From Lentzea cavernae (GTDB lineage Bacteria; Actinomycetota; Actinomycetes; Mycobacteriales; Pseudonocardiaceae): a stretch of 64,000 nt of DNA. This document shows, piece after piece, positions 18,214-26,624 of this stretch. The notes under the pieces were generated by a model that was not told the origin of the DNA, did not search any database, and saw only the letters and a program-made list of their open reading frames with translations. The DNA lies in NCBI RefSeq assembly GCF_014653695.1, contig NZ_BNAR01000007.1:372001-436000 (forward strand), given 5' to 3'. Position numbers and translations under genes: made by a program. The stretch's first letter is position 1; each line of letters begins with the position of its first letter.

Positions 18214-18633
18214 TCAGCAAGCGCTCGACGCGAGACGGGCGGTGCGGTGCACGCCGTCGGAGTCGGCGTAGAGCACCTCGCCGCGGGCACAGCCGGGCGC
18301 GAAGACCATGTTTCCCCAGTGGTTGCCGGGCGTTCCCGCCGCGACGAAGCCGACGTGGTCGCTGCCCGACCACACCGTGACGCGCAGAGCCGAGTCGCCG
18401 CCCGAGTAGTTCGAGACGCGCACCCAGTTCGTCCTGCAGCCGGGCGACCAGCGCAGCTCCGCGGTGCCACCCGTGTACATGGGCGCGGTGTCGGCAGTCG
18501 TGGAACCGCCGCTGCACCCGGCGGACACGGGGTCCTTGTCGTTGCAGCCGCGCCCGCTGCAGGACGCGGCCTGTGCGTCCGGCGCCATCAGGAGCGCGAA
18601 CGCGGCCGCGGCGATCAGGACTGTCGGCTTCAT
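18214..18633 (-). CDS. Secreted DUF2690 protein
   Basis: A 139-residue secreted protein with signal peptide MKPTVLIAAAAFALLMAPDAQA and a DUF2690 domain, shown by CSGRGCNDKDPVSAGC and the core GGTAELRWSPGCRTNWVRV. Eight Cys in the mature part could make four disulphides. DUF2690 also occurs as the C-terminal, extracellular domain of some helix-turn-helix membrane proteins in actinomycetes; its ligand is not known. It is the first gene of a leftward group with the DUF2690-like gene, the NlpC/P60 remnant and the M23 peptidase. Confidence 0.8.
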   Translation of the reverse strand: MKPTVLIAAAAFALLMAPDAQAASCSGRGCNDKDPVSAGCSGGSTTADTAPMYTGGTAELRWSPGCRTNWVRVSNYSGGDSALRVTVWSGSDHVGFVAAGTPGNHWGNMVFAPGCARGEVLYADSDGVHRTARLASSAC

Positions 18634-18763
18634 GGCGCCGACTCTGCTGATCGGCGCTCACAGCGACCTGACAGCTACACCCCGTCAGATGTCAGCGAGG
18701 TGTCAGAAGGGCACGTCAGCGATCGGTGCGCGAGCGGTCAGCGGGGGTGGCCATGGTGGCGCC

Positions 18764-19423
18764 ATGACGTGGTTGCGCAAGCCCTGGGTGGGCCCGTTGG
18801 CGTTCGTGGTGGTGGCTTTCGTGGCGTTCTCGCTGCCGCCCTACCTCACCGGTGATCGGTTGCAGGCACGCGTGCAGTCGGACTGGGGACCGCATTACCC
18901 CCTGCTCGTCGTGCACGTCGTCTGCGCGTCGATCGCCATCCTCACGTGCGTGGTGCAGATCTGGCCGTGGTTCCGTGCACGCTTTCCCTCGTGGCACCGC
19001 CGCGTCGGCCGTGTCTACGTGCTGGCCGGTGTCCTGCCCGCCGGCGTGTCGGGGCTGGTGATCGGCTGGATGACCCCGTTCGGACCGGTCGCGCAGGTCA
19101 GCACCGTGGTGCTCTCGGTGCTGTGGCTGACCTTCACCCTCCTGGCGTGGCGCGCGGCGCGGCGGCGCCAGTTCCGCGACCACCGCAAGTGGATGATCCG
19201 CAGCTTCGTGCTGACCGTCTCGATCATCACGAACCGGATCTGGGGCGTGATCGGGTTCCTGCTGCTGGCCGACCGCGTGCCGGAGGCGGAGCTGCCGCAG
19301 ACGATCGCCGGGATCTCGACGTGGGCGGGGTGGACGATCCCGCTGCTGGCCTCGCAGTGGTGGCTGGAGCGCAAGCCCCGGCGCCGGGCCGTGGCCGAGC
19401 AGCGCGAGGCCGTTCCCGTCTGA
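18764..19423 (+). CDS. DUF2306 membrane protein
   Basis: A 219-residue membrane protein with about six hydrophobic segments and the DUF2306 pattern: conserved His/Arg around PSWHRRVGRVYVLAGVLPAG and RDHRKWMIRSFVLT. The first helix begins right after MTWLRKPW. Conserved paired His in adjacent helices suggest a cofactor such as haem, though the function is unknown. It is 26 bp upstream of the secreted cyclophilin gene on the same strand, so the two may share a transcript. Confidence 0.78.
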   Translation: MTWLRKPWVGPLAFVVVAFVAFSLPPYLTGDRLQARVQSDWGPHYPLLVVHVVCASIAILTCVVQIWPWFRARFPSWHRRVGRVYVLAGVLPAGVSGLVIGWMTPFGPVAQVSTVVLSVLWLTFTLLAWRAARRRQFRDHRKWMIRSFVLTVSIITNRIWGVIGFLLLADRVPEAELPQTIAGISTWAGWTIPLLASQWWLERKPRRRAVAEQREAVPV

Positions 19424-19449
19424 CGTCCTGGCGACTACGGTCGGCGTTC

Positions 19450-20091
19450 ATGAGGCTACTGCTCGCTGTGCTGATGATGGTCGTCCTCGCCCCGGTCGCG
19501 TCCGCCGCGCCCGCAGCCGCACCGACCGCGAGGTGCGAGTTCATCCCGACGCCGGAGAACCCGGCCGCCCGCCCGGTCCAGCCGCCCGGCGCCGTCGTCC
19601 CGGCGAAGGGCACGGTGAAGGTCACCATCGTGACCAACTACGGCGTGGTCATCGCGTCGCTGGACCGCGCCAACGCCCCGTGCGGCGTGGAGAACTTCGC
19701 CCACCTGGCGCGGAGCTGGTTCTACACGCTGTCGCAGTGCTGGCGGCTGACCGACACCACGCGCCTGGGCGTGCTGCAGTGCGGCGACATCTACCGCGCC
19801 GAGGAGGGCGGGCCCGGCTACCGGTTCGCCGACGAGGTGACGGGCAAGGAGACCTACGCGCGCGGCACCATCGCGTACGGCAACCAGGGTCCGGGGACGA
19901 ACGGCAGCGAGTTCTTCATCGTGCACTCGTTCGCCAACATCCAGCCCGTCTACACCGTGATCGGTCACGTCACCCAAGGCATGGACACGCTGGACCGGAT
20001 CGTGAAGGCCGGAATCGTGCCGCAGCCGGACGGCCTGCTCGACGGCGCACCGAAGAAGCCGGTCAGGATCCTGCACGTCCTCGCCCGGTAG
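19450..20091 (+). CDS. Secreted cyclophilin-type peptidyl-prolyl isomerase
   Basis: A 213-residue exported prolyl cis-trans isomerase. The signal peptide MRLLLAVLMMVVLAPVASAA is followed by a Pro-rich spacer and the cyclophilin barrel from about residue 60 (TVKVTIVTNYGVVIASLD). The catalytic stretch appears as FYTLSQCWRL (FHR.I replaced, as in many actinobacterial forms) with LQCGD, GTIAYGNQGPGTNGSEFFI and YTVIGHV. The Arg of the canonical FHR motif is not kept in place, so activity may be weak. It probably helps fold exported proteins. CobF starts 7 bp downstream. Confidence 0.88.
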   Translation: MRLLLAVLMMVVLAPVASAAPAAAPTARCEFIPTPENPAARPVQPPGAVVPAKGTVKVTIVTNYGVVIASLDRANAPCGVENFAHLARSWFYTLSQCWRLTDTTRLGVLQCGDIYRAEEGGPGYRFADEVTGKETYARGTIAYGNQGPGTNGSEFFIVHSFANIQPVYTVIGHVTQGMDTLDRIVKAGIVPQPDGLLDGAPKKPVRILHVLAR

Positions 20092-20098
20092 TTAGTGT

Positions 20099-20848
20099 GT
20101 GCCCGTGCGAAAGATCCTGGTCATCGGTATCGGCGCGGGCAACCCCGACCACCTGACGGTGCAGGCCGTGAAGGCGTTGCAGACGGTCGACGTGTACTTC
20201 GTGCTGGACAAGGGTTCCGTGAAGCAGGAGCTCGTCGACCTGCGCGCGTCGATCCTCACCGAGCACGTCTCGCGGCCGTACCGCTGGGTCGAGGGCCGGG
20301 ACCCGGAACGCGACCGCAACCCCGCCGACTACGCCGCGACCATCGAGGCCTGGCGCCGCGACCGCGCCGACGTGGTGCTCTCGTTGCTGGGCGAACTGGG
20401 CGAGGACGAGACCGGCGCGTTCCTCGTGTGGGGCGACCCGTCCCTGTACGACTCGACCCTGGCGATCCTCGACGACCTGCTGGCACGCGGCTCGGAGTTC
20501 TCCGTGGAGGTGATCCCCGGCGTCACGTCGGTGGCGGCGCTGACGGCCGGCCACCGGGTGTCGCTGAACCAGGTCGGCAAGCCGGTGCAGATCACGACCG
20601 GCCGCCGCCTGGCCGCCGGGTGGCCGTCCGATGTGGACGACGTCGCCGTGATGCTGGACGCGTCGTACTCGTTCGAGGGCGTGGACCCGGACACGTGGAT
20701 CTACTGGGGCGCCTACCTCGGGATGCCGGACGAGATCCTCGTGTCCGGTCGCGTCGGGGACGTGGCGGCGGAGATCCGGTCGGTGCGCGACGAGGCCCGT
20801 GCGCGCAAGGGCTGGATCATGGACACCTACCTGCTGCGCCGCCCTTGA
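20099..20848 (+). CDS. cobF: Precorrin-6A synthase (deacetylating)
   Basis: A 249-residue SAM-dependent tetrapyrrole methylase of the CobF type, which methylates C-1 of precorrin-5 and releases acetate in the aerobic cobalamin pathway. It starts with the methylase signature ILVIGIGAGNPDHLTVQAV, then LVWGDPSLYDSTL and VIPGVTSVAALTA, and carries the CobF-specific stretch WIYWGAYLGMPDEILVSG. GTG 20099 or GTG 20105 could be the start. It is separated from the rest of the cobalamin genes here: its neighbours are a cyclophilin and a TetR repressor, and its stop lies 6 bp from that of the convergent tetR. Confidence 0.92.
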   Translation: MPVRKILVIGIGAGNPDHLTVQAVKALQTVDVYFVLDKGSVKQELVDLRASILTEHVSRPYRWVEGRDPERDRNPADYAATIEAWRRDRADVVLSLLGELGEDETGAFLVWGDPSLYDSTLAILDDLLARGSEFSVEVIPGVTSVAALTAGHRVSLNQVGKPVQITTGRRLAAGWPSDVDDVAVMLDASYSFEGVDPDTWIYWGAYLGMPDEILVSGRVGDVAAEIRSVRDEARARKGWIMDTYLLRRP

Positions 20849-20854
20849 TCGTCG

Positions 20855-21391
20855 TCACTCGGCGATCAGCCGCTCGACGGAGCGGACGACGAGGTCCCTG
20901 TTCGCGTTCGGGGTGCTGAACGCGAGGATCGACATGTGCACGACCAGGTCCAGCAGATCCGTGGCGTTGAACGCGGCGGTGATCCTGCCTTCCATCTGGG
21001 CCTGGCCGATGGCCTCGATCTTGTGCCGGTGCGCCGCTGCCTCGGGCTCGGGGATCGACTCGAAGCCGTTCTCCAGCCGGTGGTACGCCGCGAGCCTCAG
21101 CAGGCGCGGCTCCTCCACGTAGGCGTCGAACAACCTGCCCGCGTAGCCGGGCAGGTCCTCGGGCGTGATCGGCACCGACCGGACGACGCGGTCGATCTGG
21201 ATCTTCAGCAGCTCGTCGAACAGCCCTTCCTTGCTGCCGAAGTAGGCGTAGATCATCGCCTTGTTGCACCCGGCCTTGGCCGCGATGCGGTCGACGCGCG
21301 CACCCGCGATGCCGTACTCGGCGAACTCGTCCAGCGCCGCCTCGAGCAGGTTTGCCTTCGTCGCTTCCTTGTCCCTCGCCACGTCCCCCAT
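20855..21391 (-). CDS. TetR family repressor of the adjacent SDR gene
   Basis: A 178-residue TetR regulator. The N-terminal HTH reads KANLLEAALDEFAEYGIAGA and RIAAKAGCNKAMIYAYFGSK, matching the TetR DNA-binding helices; the C-terminal half is an all-helical ligand domain. ATG 21391 (MGDVARDKEATK) is chosen because it begins right before the HTH; upstream in-frame codons run into the operator region. It is divergent from the SDR gene with at least three AACCAA/TTGGTT dyads between them, the first starting 4 bp from its own start, so it surely represses itself and the SDR gene. Confidence 0.92.
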   Translation of the reverse strand: MGDVARDKEATKANLLEAALDEFAEYGIAGARVDRIAAKAGCNKAMIYAYFGSKEGLFDELLKIQIDRVVRSVPITPEDLPGYAGRLFDAYVEEPRLLRLAAYHRLENGFESIPEPEAAAHRHKIEAIGQAQMEGRITAAFNATDLLDLVVHMSILAFSTPNANRDLVVRSVERLIAE

Positions 21392-21394
21392 CTT

Positions 21395-21505
21395 AACCAA
21401 CCGGTTGGTCCTGGCAACTAACCGTTTAGTTGACAGCCGGTCGGATCCGTGGTTGCCTGGTTCTAGCAACCAAACAGTTGGTTAATCCAGCCAACCGGTC
21501 AGTCA
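21395..21505. promoter_or_regulatory. TetR operator cluster between tetR and SDR genes
   Basis: Four related dyads occupy the 123-bp divergent region. Site 1 (21396-21409) is the perfect palindrome ACCAACCGGTTGGT. Site 2 (21415-21432) is CAACTAACCGTTTAGTTG, one of two near-palindromes. Site 3 (21468-21483) is AACCAAACAGTTGGTT. Site 4 (21491-21505) is a half-conserved CCAACCGGTCAGTCA. Sites 1/2 flank the tetR start and 3/4 the SDR start, fitting repression of both promoters. Confidence 0.85.
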
Positions 21506-21514
21506 GGAGTCGTC

Positions 21515-22336
21515 ATGAAGGTCGCACTGGTCACGGGAGCGTCGTCGGGGATCGGCGAGTCCACGGCCGTTGAGCTGCACAAAGCTGGTTACACCGTCTA
21601 CGCGGCGGCTCGGCGGGTGCAGAGGATGGAAGGGCTGGCGGCGCAGGGCATCAAGGTGATCGAGATGGACGTGACCGACGACGAGTCGATGGTCGCGGGC
21701 GTCAAGCAGGTCATCGCCGAGTCCGGGCGGATCGACGTGCTGGTGAACAACGCCGGTTACGGGTCGTACGGGGCGTTCGAGGACGTGCCGCTGTCCGAGG
21801 GCAAGTACCAGTTCGAGGTCAACGTGTTCGGGCTCGCGCGGCTGGTGCAGCTGGTCGTGCCGCACATGCGTGCGCAGAAGAGCGGGCGGATCGTGAACGT
21901 GTCGTCGATCGGCGGCAAGATCTACGAGCCGCTCGGCGGCTGGTACCACTCCACGAAGTTCGCGGTCGAGGGACTGAGCGACTCGTTGCGGCTGGAGCTG
22001 AAGCCGTTCGGGATCGACGTCGTGGTGATCCAGCCCGGCGCGATCAGGACGGAGTGGGGCGGGATCGCCGTCGAGAACCTGCGGAAGCGGTCCGGCGAGG
22101 GTGCCTACCGGGAGCAGGTGCGGCAGCTGTCGGCGTTCTTCGGGCAGGTCGAGCGCGGCTCGGACCCGAAGGTCATCGCGGACGTGATCGTGAAGGCGGC
22201 GCGTGCCCGCAGGCCGAAGACGAGGTACGCGGCGGGGTTCGGCGCGGGGCCGATCCTGTTCGCGCGCAGGGTGCTGCCCGACCGCGGGTTCGACGCCCTG
22301 TTCCTCGGGGCCATGCGCCGCGCGGGGCGTGTCTGA
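21515..22336 (+). CDS. Short-chain dehydrogenase/reductase
   Basis: A 273-residue classical SDR. It has the cofactor motif TGASSGIGEST, the NNAGYGSYG motif, the catalytic Ser in NVSSIGGKIYEP and YHSTK (YxxxK), then PGAIRTEW. The Arg pair in AAARRVQRM after strand 2 indicates NADP(H). The substrate is unknown. Length and the C-terminal KAARARRPKTRYAAGFGA match the retinol/ketone reductase-like SDRs that often sit next to a TetR repressor induced by a xenobiotic. The start ATG 21515 has CAGGAG upstream. Confidence 0.92.
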   Translation: MKVALVTGASSGIGESTAVELHKAGYTVYAAARRVQRMEGLAAQGIKVIEMDVTDDESMVAGVKQVIAESGRIDVLVNNAGYGSYGAFEDVPLSEGKYQFEVNVFGLARLVQLVVPHMRAQKSGRIVNVSSIGGKIYEPLGGWYHSTKFAVEGLSDSLRLELKPFGIDVVVIQPGAIRTEWGGIAVENLRKRSGEGAYREQVRQLSAFFGQVERGSDPKVIADVIVKAARARRPKTRYAAGFGAGPILFARRVLPDRGFDALFLGAMRRAGRV

Positions 22337-22374
22337 GCAGGTACCTTCGGTTCAGAACCACCGAGGGGAGTCGT

Positions 22375-23268
22375 GTGCACGAGGGGCTGTCGCCGGAGGC
22401 CGAGAAGCTCTACCTGGCGATGCTGCGGGGAGACGGCGACGCGGGGTCCAGCGGGGCGCGCGAGGAGCTCGAACGGCTCGGGCTGATCAGGAACGACGAC
22501 GTGCGGCCGCCCCGGTCGGCGCTGGCGGCGATCGCGTCCGGTCACGAGGCCGCTGCCGTCAGGGCGCGCGAGACCGCGGAGTTCCTGGCCGCCGCCTACG
22601 CCGAGCGCGGGGCGAAGGAGGTCGACTTCGTCGAGGTGCTCAAGGACGCGGACGAGGTGATCTGCGCGTTCGAGGACATGCAGAGCCAGGCCAAGTCGGG
22701 GATCAGGGCGCTCGACCCCGGTTCGTACCTGAGCCCTCAGCCGGAGGCGAGTCCCGCGCAGCCCCCGGCACTGGCCCGCGGCATCGCTTACCGGGTCGTG
22801 TACGAGTCGGCGCTGCTGCAGACCGAACGGGGCTTCGCGTCGGTGCAGGAGAGCATCGCGGTCGGCGAGCAGGCGCGGACGTTCCCCGGCGTGCCGCTCA
22901 AGCTCGTGATCGCCGACTCGGACCGGGCGTTGATCGCGGTGCCCACGGTCACGGGCGGGAACGTCGTGGCGCTGCTCATTCACCCGTCCGTGCTGCTGAG
23001 CGCGCTCATCGAGCTGTTCGAGGCGTTCTGGCGGATGGCGGTGTCGATCACCCCCGGCAGCCAGGACGACACCAACGCGGAGCCGACGACGGCCACCCGC
23101 CAGTTGATGGCGCTGCTCAGCGCCGGTCTGACGGACGAGTCGATCGCACGCGAGCTCGGCATCAGCGACCGCACGGTGCACCGCCGGGTGAGCCGGCTGC
23201 AGCAGTTGCTCGGCGCGCAGACGCGGTTCCAGCTCGGCGTGCAGGCGTCACGGCGCGGGTGGCTCTAG
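22375..23268 (+). CDS. HTH (LuxR/TrmB-type) transcriptional regulator
   Basis: A 297-residue regulator. The N-terminus looks like a degenerate winged helix (LSPEAEKLYLAMLRGDGD, EELERLGLI), as in TrmB-like proteins. A coiled region (VRARETAEFLAAAYAERGAK) follows, then a ligand-binding alpha/beta part (RGIAYRVVYESALLQTERGF ... IADSDRALIAVPT). It ends with a LuxR-like HTH (LLSAGLTDESIARELGISDR, VHRRVSRLQQLLG). GTG 22375 follows GAGGGGAG. The same layout occurs in many streptomycete regulators of unknown targets. It is 38 bp after the SDR gene and 178 bp before a secreted peptidase. Confidence 0.78.
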   Translation: MHEGLSPEAEKLYLAMLRGDGDAGSSGAREELERLGLIRNDDVRPPRSALAAIASGHEAAAVRARETAEFLAAAYAERGAKEVDFVEVLKDADEVICAFEDMQSQAKSGIRALDPGSYLSPQPEASPAQPPALARGIAYRVVYESALLQTERGFASVQESIAVGEQARTFPGVPLKLVIADSDRALIAVPTVTGGNVVALLIHPSVLLSALIELFEAFWRMAVSITPGSQDDTNAEPTTATRQLMALLSAGLTDESIARELGISDRTVHRRVSRLQQLLGAQTRFQLGVQASRRGWL

Positions 23269-23446
23269 TCACCACTGGTAATCGAGACACTGATCTTCAT
23301 CACTCTGTGAACACGATCGGTGACGGTTTCCAGACATGGCGACTTTCTGCCATCACCCAGGAGTGTTAAACGCGGGCTTCACCCCTTCTCCTCTGATGCA
23401 AGCGCGGCCCCACCCGGCCGTGCGGGGGCAGAAGGAGATCCACACC

Positions 23447-25222
23447 GTGAGGAAGTACTTCAGAGGCGGAATCGCCGCGGTCACAGGGGCGCTGATCGCG
23501 ACGAGCATCGTGCTCACGCCGGCGGCGGGCGCGGCACCGAAGCAGGACCCGGACACGCAGAAGCTCGCGGGGGCGCTCGCCACCCAGAAGGTCACCTGGG
23601 AGGAGTGCACCTTCCCCGGCGTCGACCCCGCGACCGTCGAGAAGTTCAAGACCGTCAAGGGTCTCGCCTGCGCGACCATCCAGGTCCCGCGCGACTGGCA
23701 CAACCCGGCCGACGGCAACACGATCGGCATCCGCGTCTCCAAGACCGAGACCGCGTACAAGGGCACCAGCCGCCAGGGGATCGCGCTGGTCAACCCCGGC
23801 GGTCCCGGCGGCTCCGGCCTGCCGTGGGGCGCGGCGATGGCGCTGCGCGCCCCGGTTCTCGCCGGCCAGTACGACTTCATCGGCTTCGACCCGCGCGGTG
23901 TCGGCCTCTCCACGCCGCTCACCTGCAGCTACACCGTCCCGAACAGCACCGACGTCAACGTGCTGAACAAGGCGAAGGTCGACGGCTGCCTCGAGAACCC
24001 GCTGACGCAGTTCATCACCACCGAGCAGACCACCTACGACATGGACTTCATCCGCGTCGTGCTCGGCGAGAAGAAGACGAGCTACATCGGCTACTCCTAC
24101 GGCACGTGGCTCGGCACCTGGTACGCCGCCACGTTCCCGAGCAAGGCGCACCGCTTCCTGCTCGACTCGGCCGTCGACGCCTCGCAGTCGACCCTCGAGA
24201 ACACCTGGGACCTGCAGCCGCGCACCCGCGACCGCCAGTTCCAGGAGGCGCTGCTGCCGTTCATGGCGCGCAGCGACGCCAAGTACGGCCAGGGCACCGA
24301 CCCGATGGAGATCCGCCGCAACTGGGAGAAGGCCGGCGGCACCCGCGAGTTCGTCGGGCAGCTCTTCGTCGCCTGGTTCGTGATCCCCGCGATGTACGAC
24401 ACCTCGCAGTACCACGTGGCCGCCTCCGCGGTCGCCTCGGTGATCGACGCCGCCTCCGAGACCGCCGCCTCGCCGTCCGAGAAGGTCGAGCAGATCGTCG
24501 CGAAGATGCTGACGGTCCCGGGCCTCACCGACGACAACAGGGCGTTCATCACCAAGGCCAAGAACAACGCGCTCGCCGCCATCGCCAAGAAGGAGCGCGT
24601 CGCGGTCAAGACCACGACCGCCGCCGCCGAGGTCGAGACCTGGGACGCGTCGTTCGAGGCGATCCGCTGCCAGGACGGCCAGTGGAACCAGAACCTGCAC
24701 TACTGGAACTACTGGCTCGCGGACCTGACCGTGAACGCGCCGTTCATCGCGCCGTTCATGGCCACCCCGCTGTGCGCCTACTGGCCGGCCAAGACCTCGA
24801 TGCCGAAGCCGGACAAGAAGACCTTCCCGCGCCTGCTCGTCGCCCAGGCCGAGCTCGACGCCGCCACGGCCTACGAGGGCGGCCTCGCCACCGCGAAAGC
24901 CCTGCCGAACGCGAAGCTGATCAGCGTCGACAACGAGGGCTCGCACGGCCTGTTCCCGTACAACACGGACTGCGTCGACGACCCGGTCGTCGCCTACTTC
25001 CAGACCGGCATCACCCCGCGCAAGCAGTTCACCGGCTGCCAGGCGCTCCCGCTGCCGAACGAGGACAAGACGTTCGAGGTCGGCGGCAAGCTCACCAACG
25101 GCAAGGTGAAGATCAAGATGATCACGCCGGCCGTGAAGGAGGCCAACAAGATCGTCAAGGACCTGCTGAGCGGGTCTTCGACGGCGGCGGCCGACGAGTC
25201 GGGCATGCCGGCCAACCTGTAA
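23447..25222 (+). CDS. Secreted alpha/beta-hydrolase peptidase (tripeptidyl aminopeptidase type)
   Basis: A 591-residue secreted S33-family peptidase. GTG 23447 has AAGGAG nearby and begins a signal peptide (VRKYFRGGIAAVTGALIATS) ending at GAA. Hydrolase elements are VNPGGPGGSGL (oxyanion), DFIGFDPRGVGLS, the nucleophile elbow GYSYGTWLG, and the C-terminal TAP-like segment with ISVDNEGSHGLFP supplying the His. A large helical cap lies between. Streptomycete relatives remove tripeptides from N-termini, including pro-regions of exported proteins. A GC-rich hairpin follows the stop. The last 30 residues are Ser/Ala-rich. Confidence 0.9.
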   Translation: MRKYFRGGIAAVTGALIATSIVLTPAAGAAPKQDPDTQKLAGALATQKVTWEECTFPGVDPATVEKFKTVKGLACATIQVPRDWHNPADGNTIGIRVSKTETAYKGTSRQGIALVNPGGPGGSGLPWGAAMALRAPVLAGQYDFIGFDPRGVGLSTPLTCSYTVPNSTDVNVLNKAKVDGCLENPLTQFITTEQTTYDMDFIRVVLGEKKTSYIGYSYGTWLGTWYAATFPSKAHRFLLDSAVDASQSTLENTWDLQPRTRDRQFQEALLPFMARSDAKYGQGTDPMEIRRNWEKAGGTREFVGQLFVAWFVIPAMYDTSQYHVAASAVASVIDAASETAASPSEKVEQIVAKMLTVPGLTDDNRAFITKAKNNALAAIAKKERVAVKTTTAAAEVETWDASFEAIRCQDGQWNQNLHYWNYWLADLTVNAPFIAPFMATPLCAYWPAKTSMPKPDKKTFPRLLVAQAELDAATAYEGGLATAKALPNAKLISVDNEGSHGLFPYNTDCVDDPVVAYFQTGITPRKQFTGCQALPLPNEDKTFEVGGKLTNGKVKIKMITPAVKEANKIVKDLLSGSSTAAADESGMPANL

Positions 25223-25237
25223 CACCCTGTTGAGCTG

Positions 25238-25270
25238 CGGCCCTCGGCGCGATGCGCCGGGGGCCGTTTC
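25238..25270 (+). terminator. Intrinsic terminator after the secreted peptidase gene
   Basis: A GC-rich stem (CGGCCCTCGGCGC with GCGCCGGGGGCCG, 3-nt loop, one mismatch) starts 15 bp after the stop and is followed by TTTCC. Confidence 0.75.
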
Positions 25271-25400
25271 CATGCGCGGCCTTCGGTGGTGGTGCGGCAG
25301 AGGGGGCGCGGAGGGGCGGAGGTGGTGCGGCGAGAAGGAGTGGGCGGCGGCCGGGCTGGTGAGGAACGGCCGGGGTGGCGGGCGGCAGCACGGGTGGTGG

Positions 25401-25510
25401 GAAGCGGCAGGGGTGGCGGGAAGCGGCAGGGGTGGCGGGAAGCGGCAGGGGTGGCGGGAAGCGGCAGGGGTGGCGGGAAGCGGCAGGGGTGGCGGGAAGC
25501 GGCAGGGCGG
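25401..25510. repeat. 19-bp tandem repeat array A
   Basis: The unit GAAGCGGCAGGGGTGGCGG repeats head to tail starting at 25401, 25420, 25439, 25458 and 25477, with a sixth partial copy at 25496. The copies are identical. A period of 19 is not a multiple of three, so this is not a coding repeat. Each unit holds GGGG and GGG runs, giving strong G-quadruplex potential on the plus strand. Confidence 0.92.
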
Positions 25511-25740
25511 CAGCACGGGTGGCCGGGCAGCAGGGCAGCAGAGGTGGCTGGCGGCCAGGGGTGAACACGGAGGCGGGCTGCGACAGGAATGGTGAGCGGC
25601 CAGGAGTGGTGAGCGGCCAGAGGCGAGCGCGGCCAGAGGCGGACATGGGAAGCGTGCTGCCGCAGCAGCGAGAACGCGGAAGGCGGGGCGGTGGCAGGGT
25701 CGCACCAGAACCGCGGGCGTGGCGGCAAGGGCGGCGAGTC

Positions 25741-25815
25741 GCGGCGGGGCGAGGGAGTCGCGGCGGGGCGAGGGAGTCGCGGCGGGGCGAGGGAGTCGCG
25801 GCAGGCGAAGGAGTC
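25741..25815. repeat. 19-bp tandem repeat array B
   Basis: The unit GCGGCGGGGCGAGGGAGTC repeats at 25741, 25760 and 25779, with a degenerate copy at 25798. The period equals that of array A 230 bp away but the sequence is different. Confidence 0.9.
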
Positions 25816-25909
25816 GCGGAGCAGCTACCTGCGAGCGATCAGGCCGTCGGCGAGCGTGAGATCAAGCGCCTGGCCCTGCCGAAAAGTCAGCCGAAGCCGG
25901 CGCGAACCT

Positions 25910-26608
25910 CTAGCGCTGCCACCACTTCTTGCGCACCACGTCCACGATCACGCAGGTGATGTTGTCCGGCCCACCGTTGCCGTTGGCCAACGCGACCAAC
26001 TGCCACGCAGCCTCAGTCCCGTCCTCAGTGGACAGCAGGATCTCGTGCACGTCCTCGAGATCCGTGTAATCAGTCAGGCCATCACTGCACAACAGGTACC
26101 GGTCCTCGACCTTCGCCTGGTGCCAGGTCAGGTCCGGGTCGTGGGAGTTGCCGGACTGCAGGGCGCGCAGCACGTACGCGCGGCGCGGGTGGACGAGGGC
26201 CTCTTCCGGTGTCATGCGGCCGGCGTCCACGAGGGCCTGGACCATGGTGTGGTCGTGGGAGATCTGGCGGAGTTCGCCTTCCCTGAGGACGTAGGCGCGG
26301 GAGTCGCCGATGTGGGCGAGCTGGAAGGCGAGGCCGTCCCAGCGGATGGCGGTCAGGGTGGTGCCGGCGCCCTGGGGGGTTTCGGCGTCGAGTCTTCTGG
26401 CGATCTCGGCCACGGCCGGGCCCAGGTCGTCGCCCTCCCAGGTGGCCAGGACGTCGACTGCGAGCGCGCTGGCCACTTCGCCGTGTTCGTGGCCGCCCAT
26501 GCCGTCCGCCACCGCCTGGAGGTCGGGGCGGACGTAGACCGAGTCCTCGTTGTGCTCGCGGACGAGCCCAGGATCGGTCGCCACGGCGATGCGCAGCTCG
26601 TGTGTCAT
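25910..26608 (-). CDS. PP2C-type protein phosphatase
   Basis: A 232-residue soluble Ser/Thr protein phosphatase. It has the metal-binding motifs of PP2C in order: REHNEDSVYV (motif 1), VADGMGGHEHG (motif 2), AHIGDSRAYVL, LLCSDGLTDY and GGPDNITCV (last Asp). It lacks the membrane anchor of the division-linked PstP and is close to a bare catalytic domain. It diverges from an HTH-N6-methylase gene with 52 bp and a palindrome between them; a Hanks kinase gene follows the methylase. This suggests a phosphorylation switch in which the phosphatase reverses the kinase. Confidence 0.92.
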   Translation of the reverse strand: MTHELRIAVATDPGLVREHNEDSVYVRPDLQAVADGMGGHEHGEVASALAVDVLATWEGDDLGPAVAEIARRLDAETPQGAGTTLTAIRWDGLAFQLAHIGDSRAYVLREGELRQISHDHTMVQALVDAGRMTPEEALVHPRRAYVLRALQSGNSHDPDLTWHQAKVEDRYLLCSDGLTDYTDLEDVHEILLSTEDGTEAAWQLVALANGNGGPDNITCVIVDVVRKKWWQR

Positions 26609-26624
26609 GACTCCAGTAGATCAG

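Larger units (their letters stand above)
25271..25909. other. Purine-rich non-coding region with two 19-bp tandem arrays
   Basis: About 640 bp between the peptidase terminator and the PP2C stop codon hold no credible gene. The plus strand is extremely G-rich with few C or T. Reading frames across it only exist because stop codons are rare, and they encode meaningless Gly/Arg or Pro/Leu repeats. Besides the two arrays listed separately, it contains scattered GTGAGCGGCCAG and AGAGGCG repeats near 25590-25645. Confidence 0.7.

Noticed and set aside
25230..25959. Open frames with Gly/Arg or Pro/Leu repeats.
   Set aside because: They follow the 19-bp repeats, whose period shifts frame each copy; no start signal or homologous motif exists.
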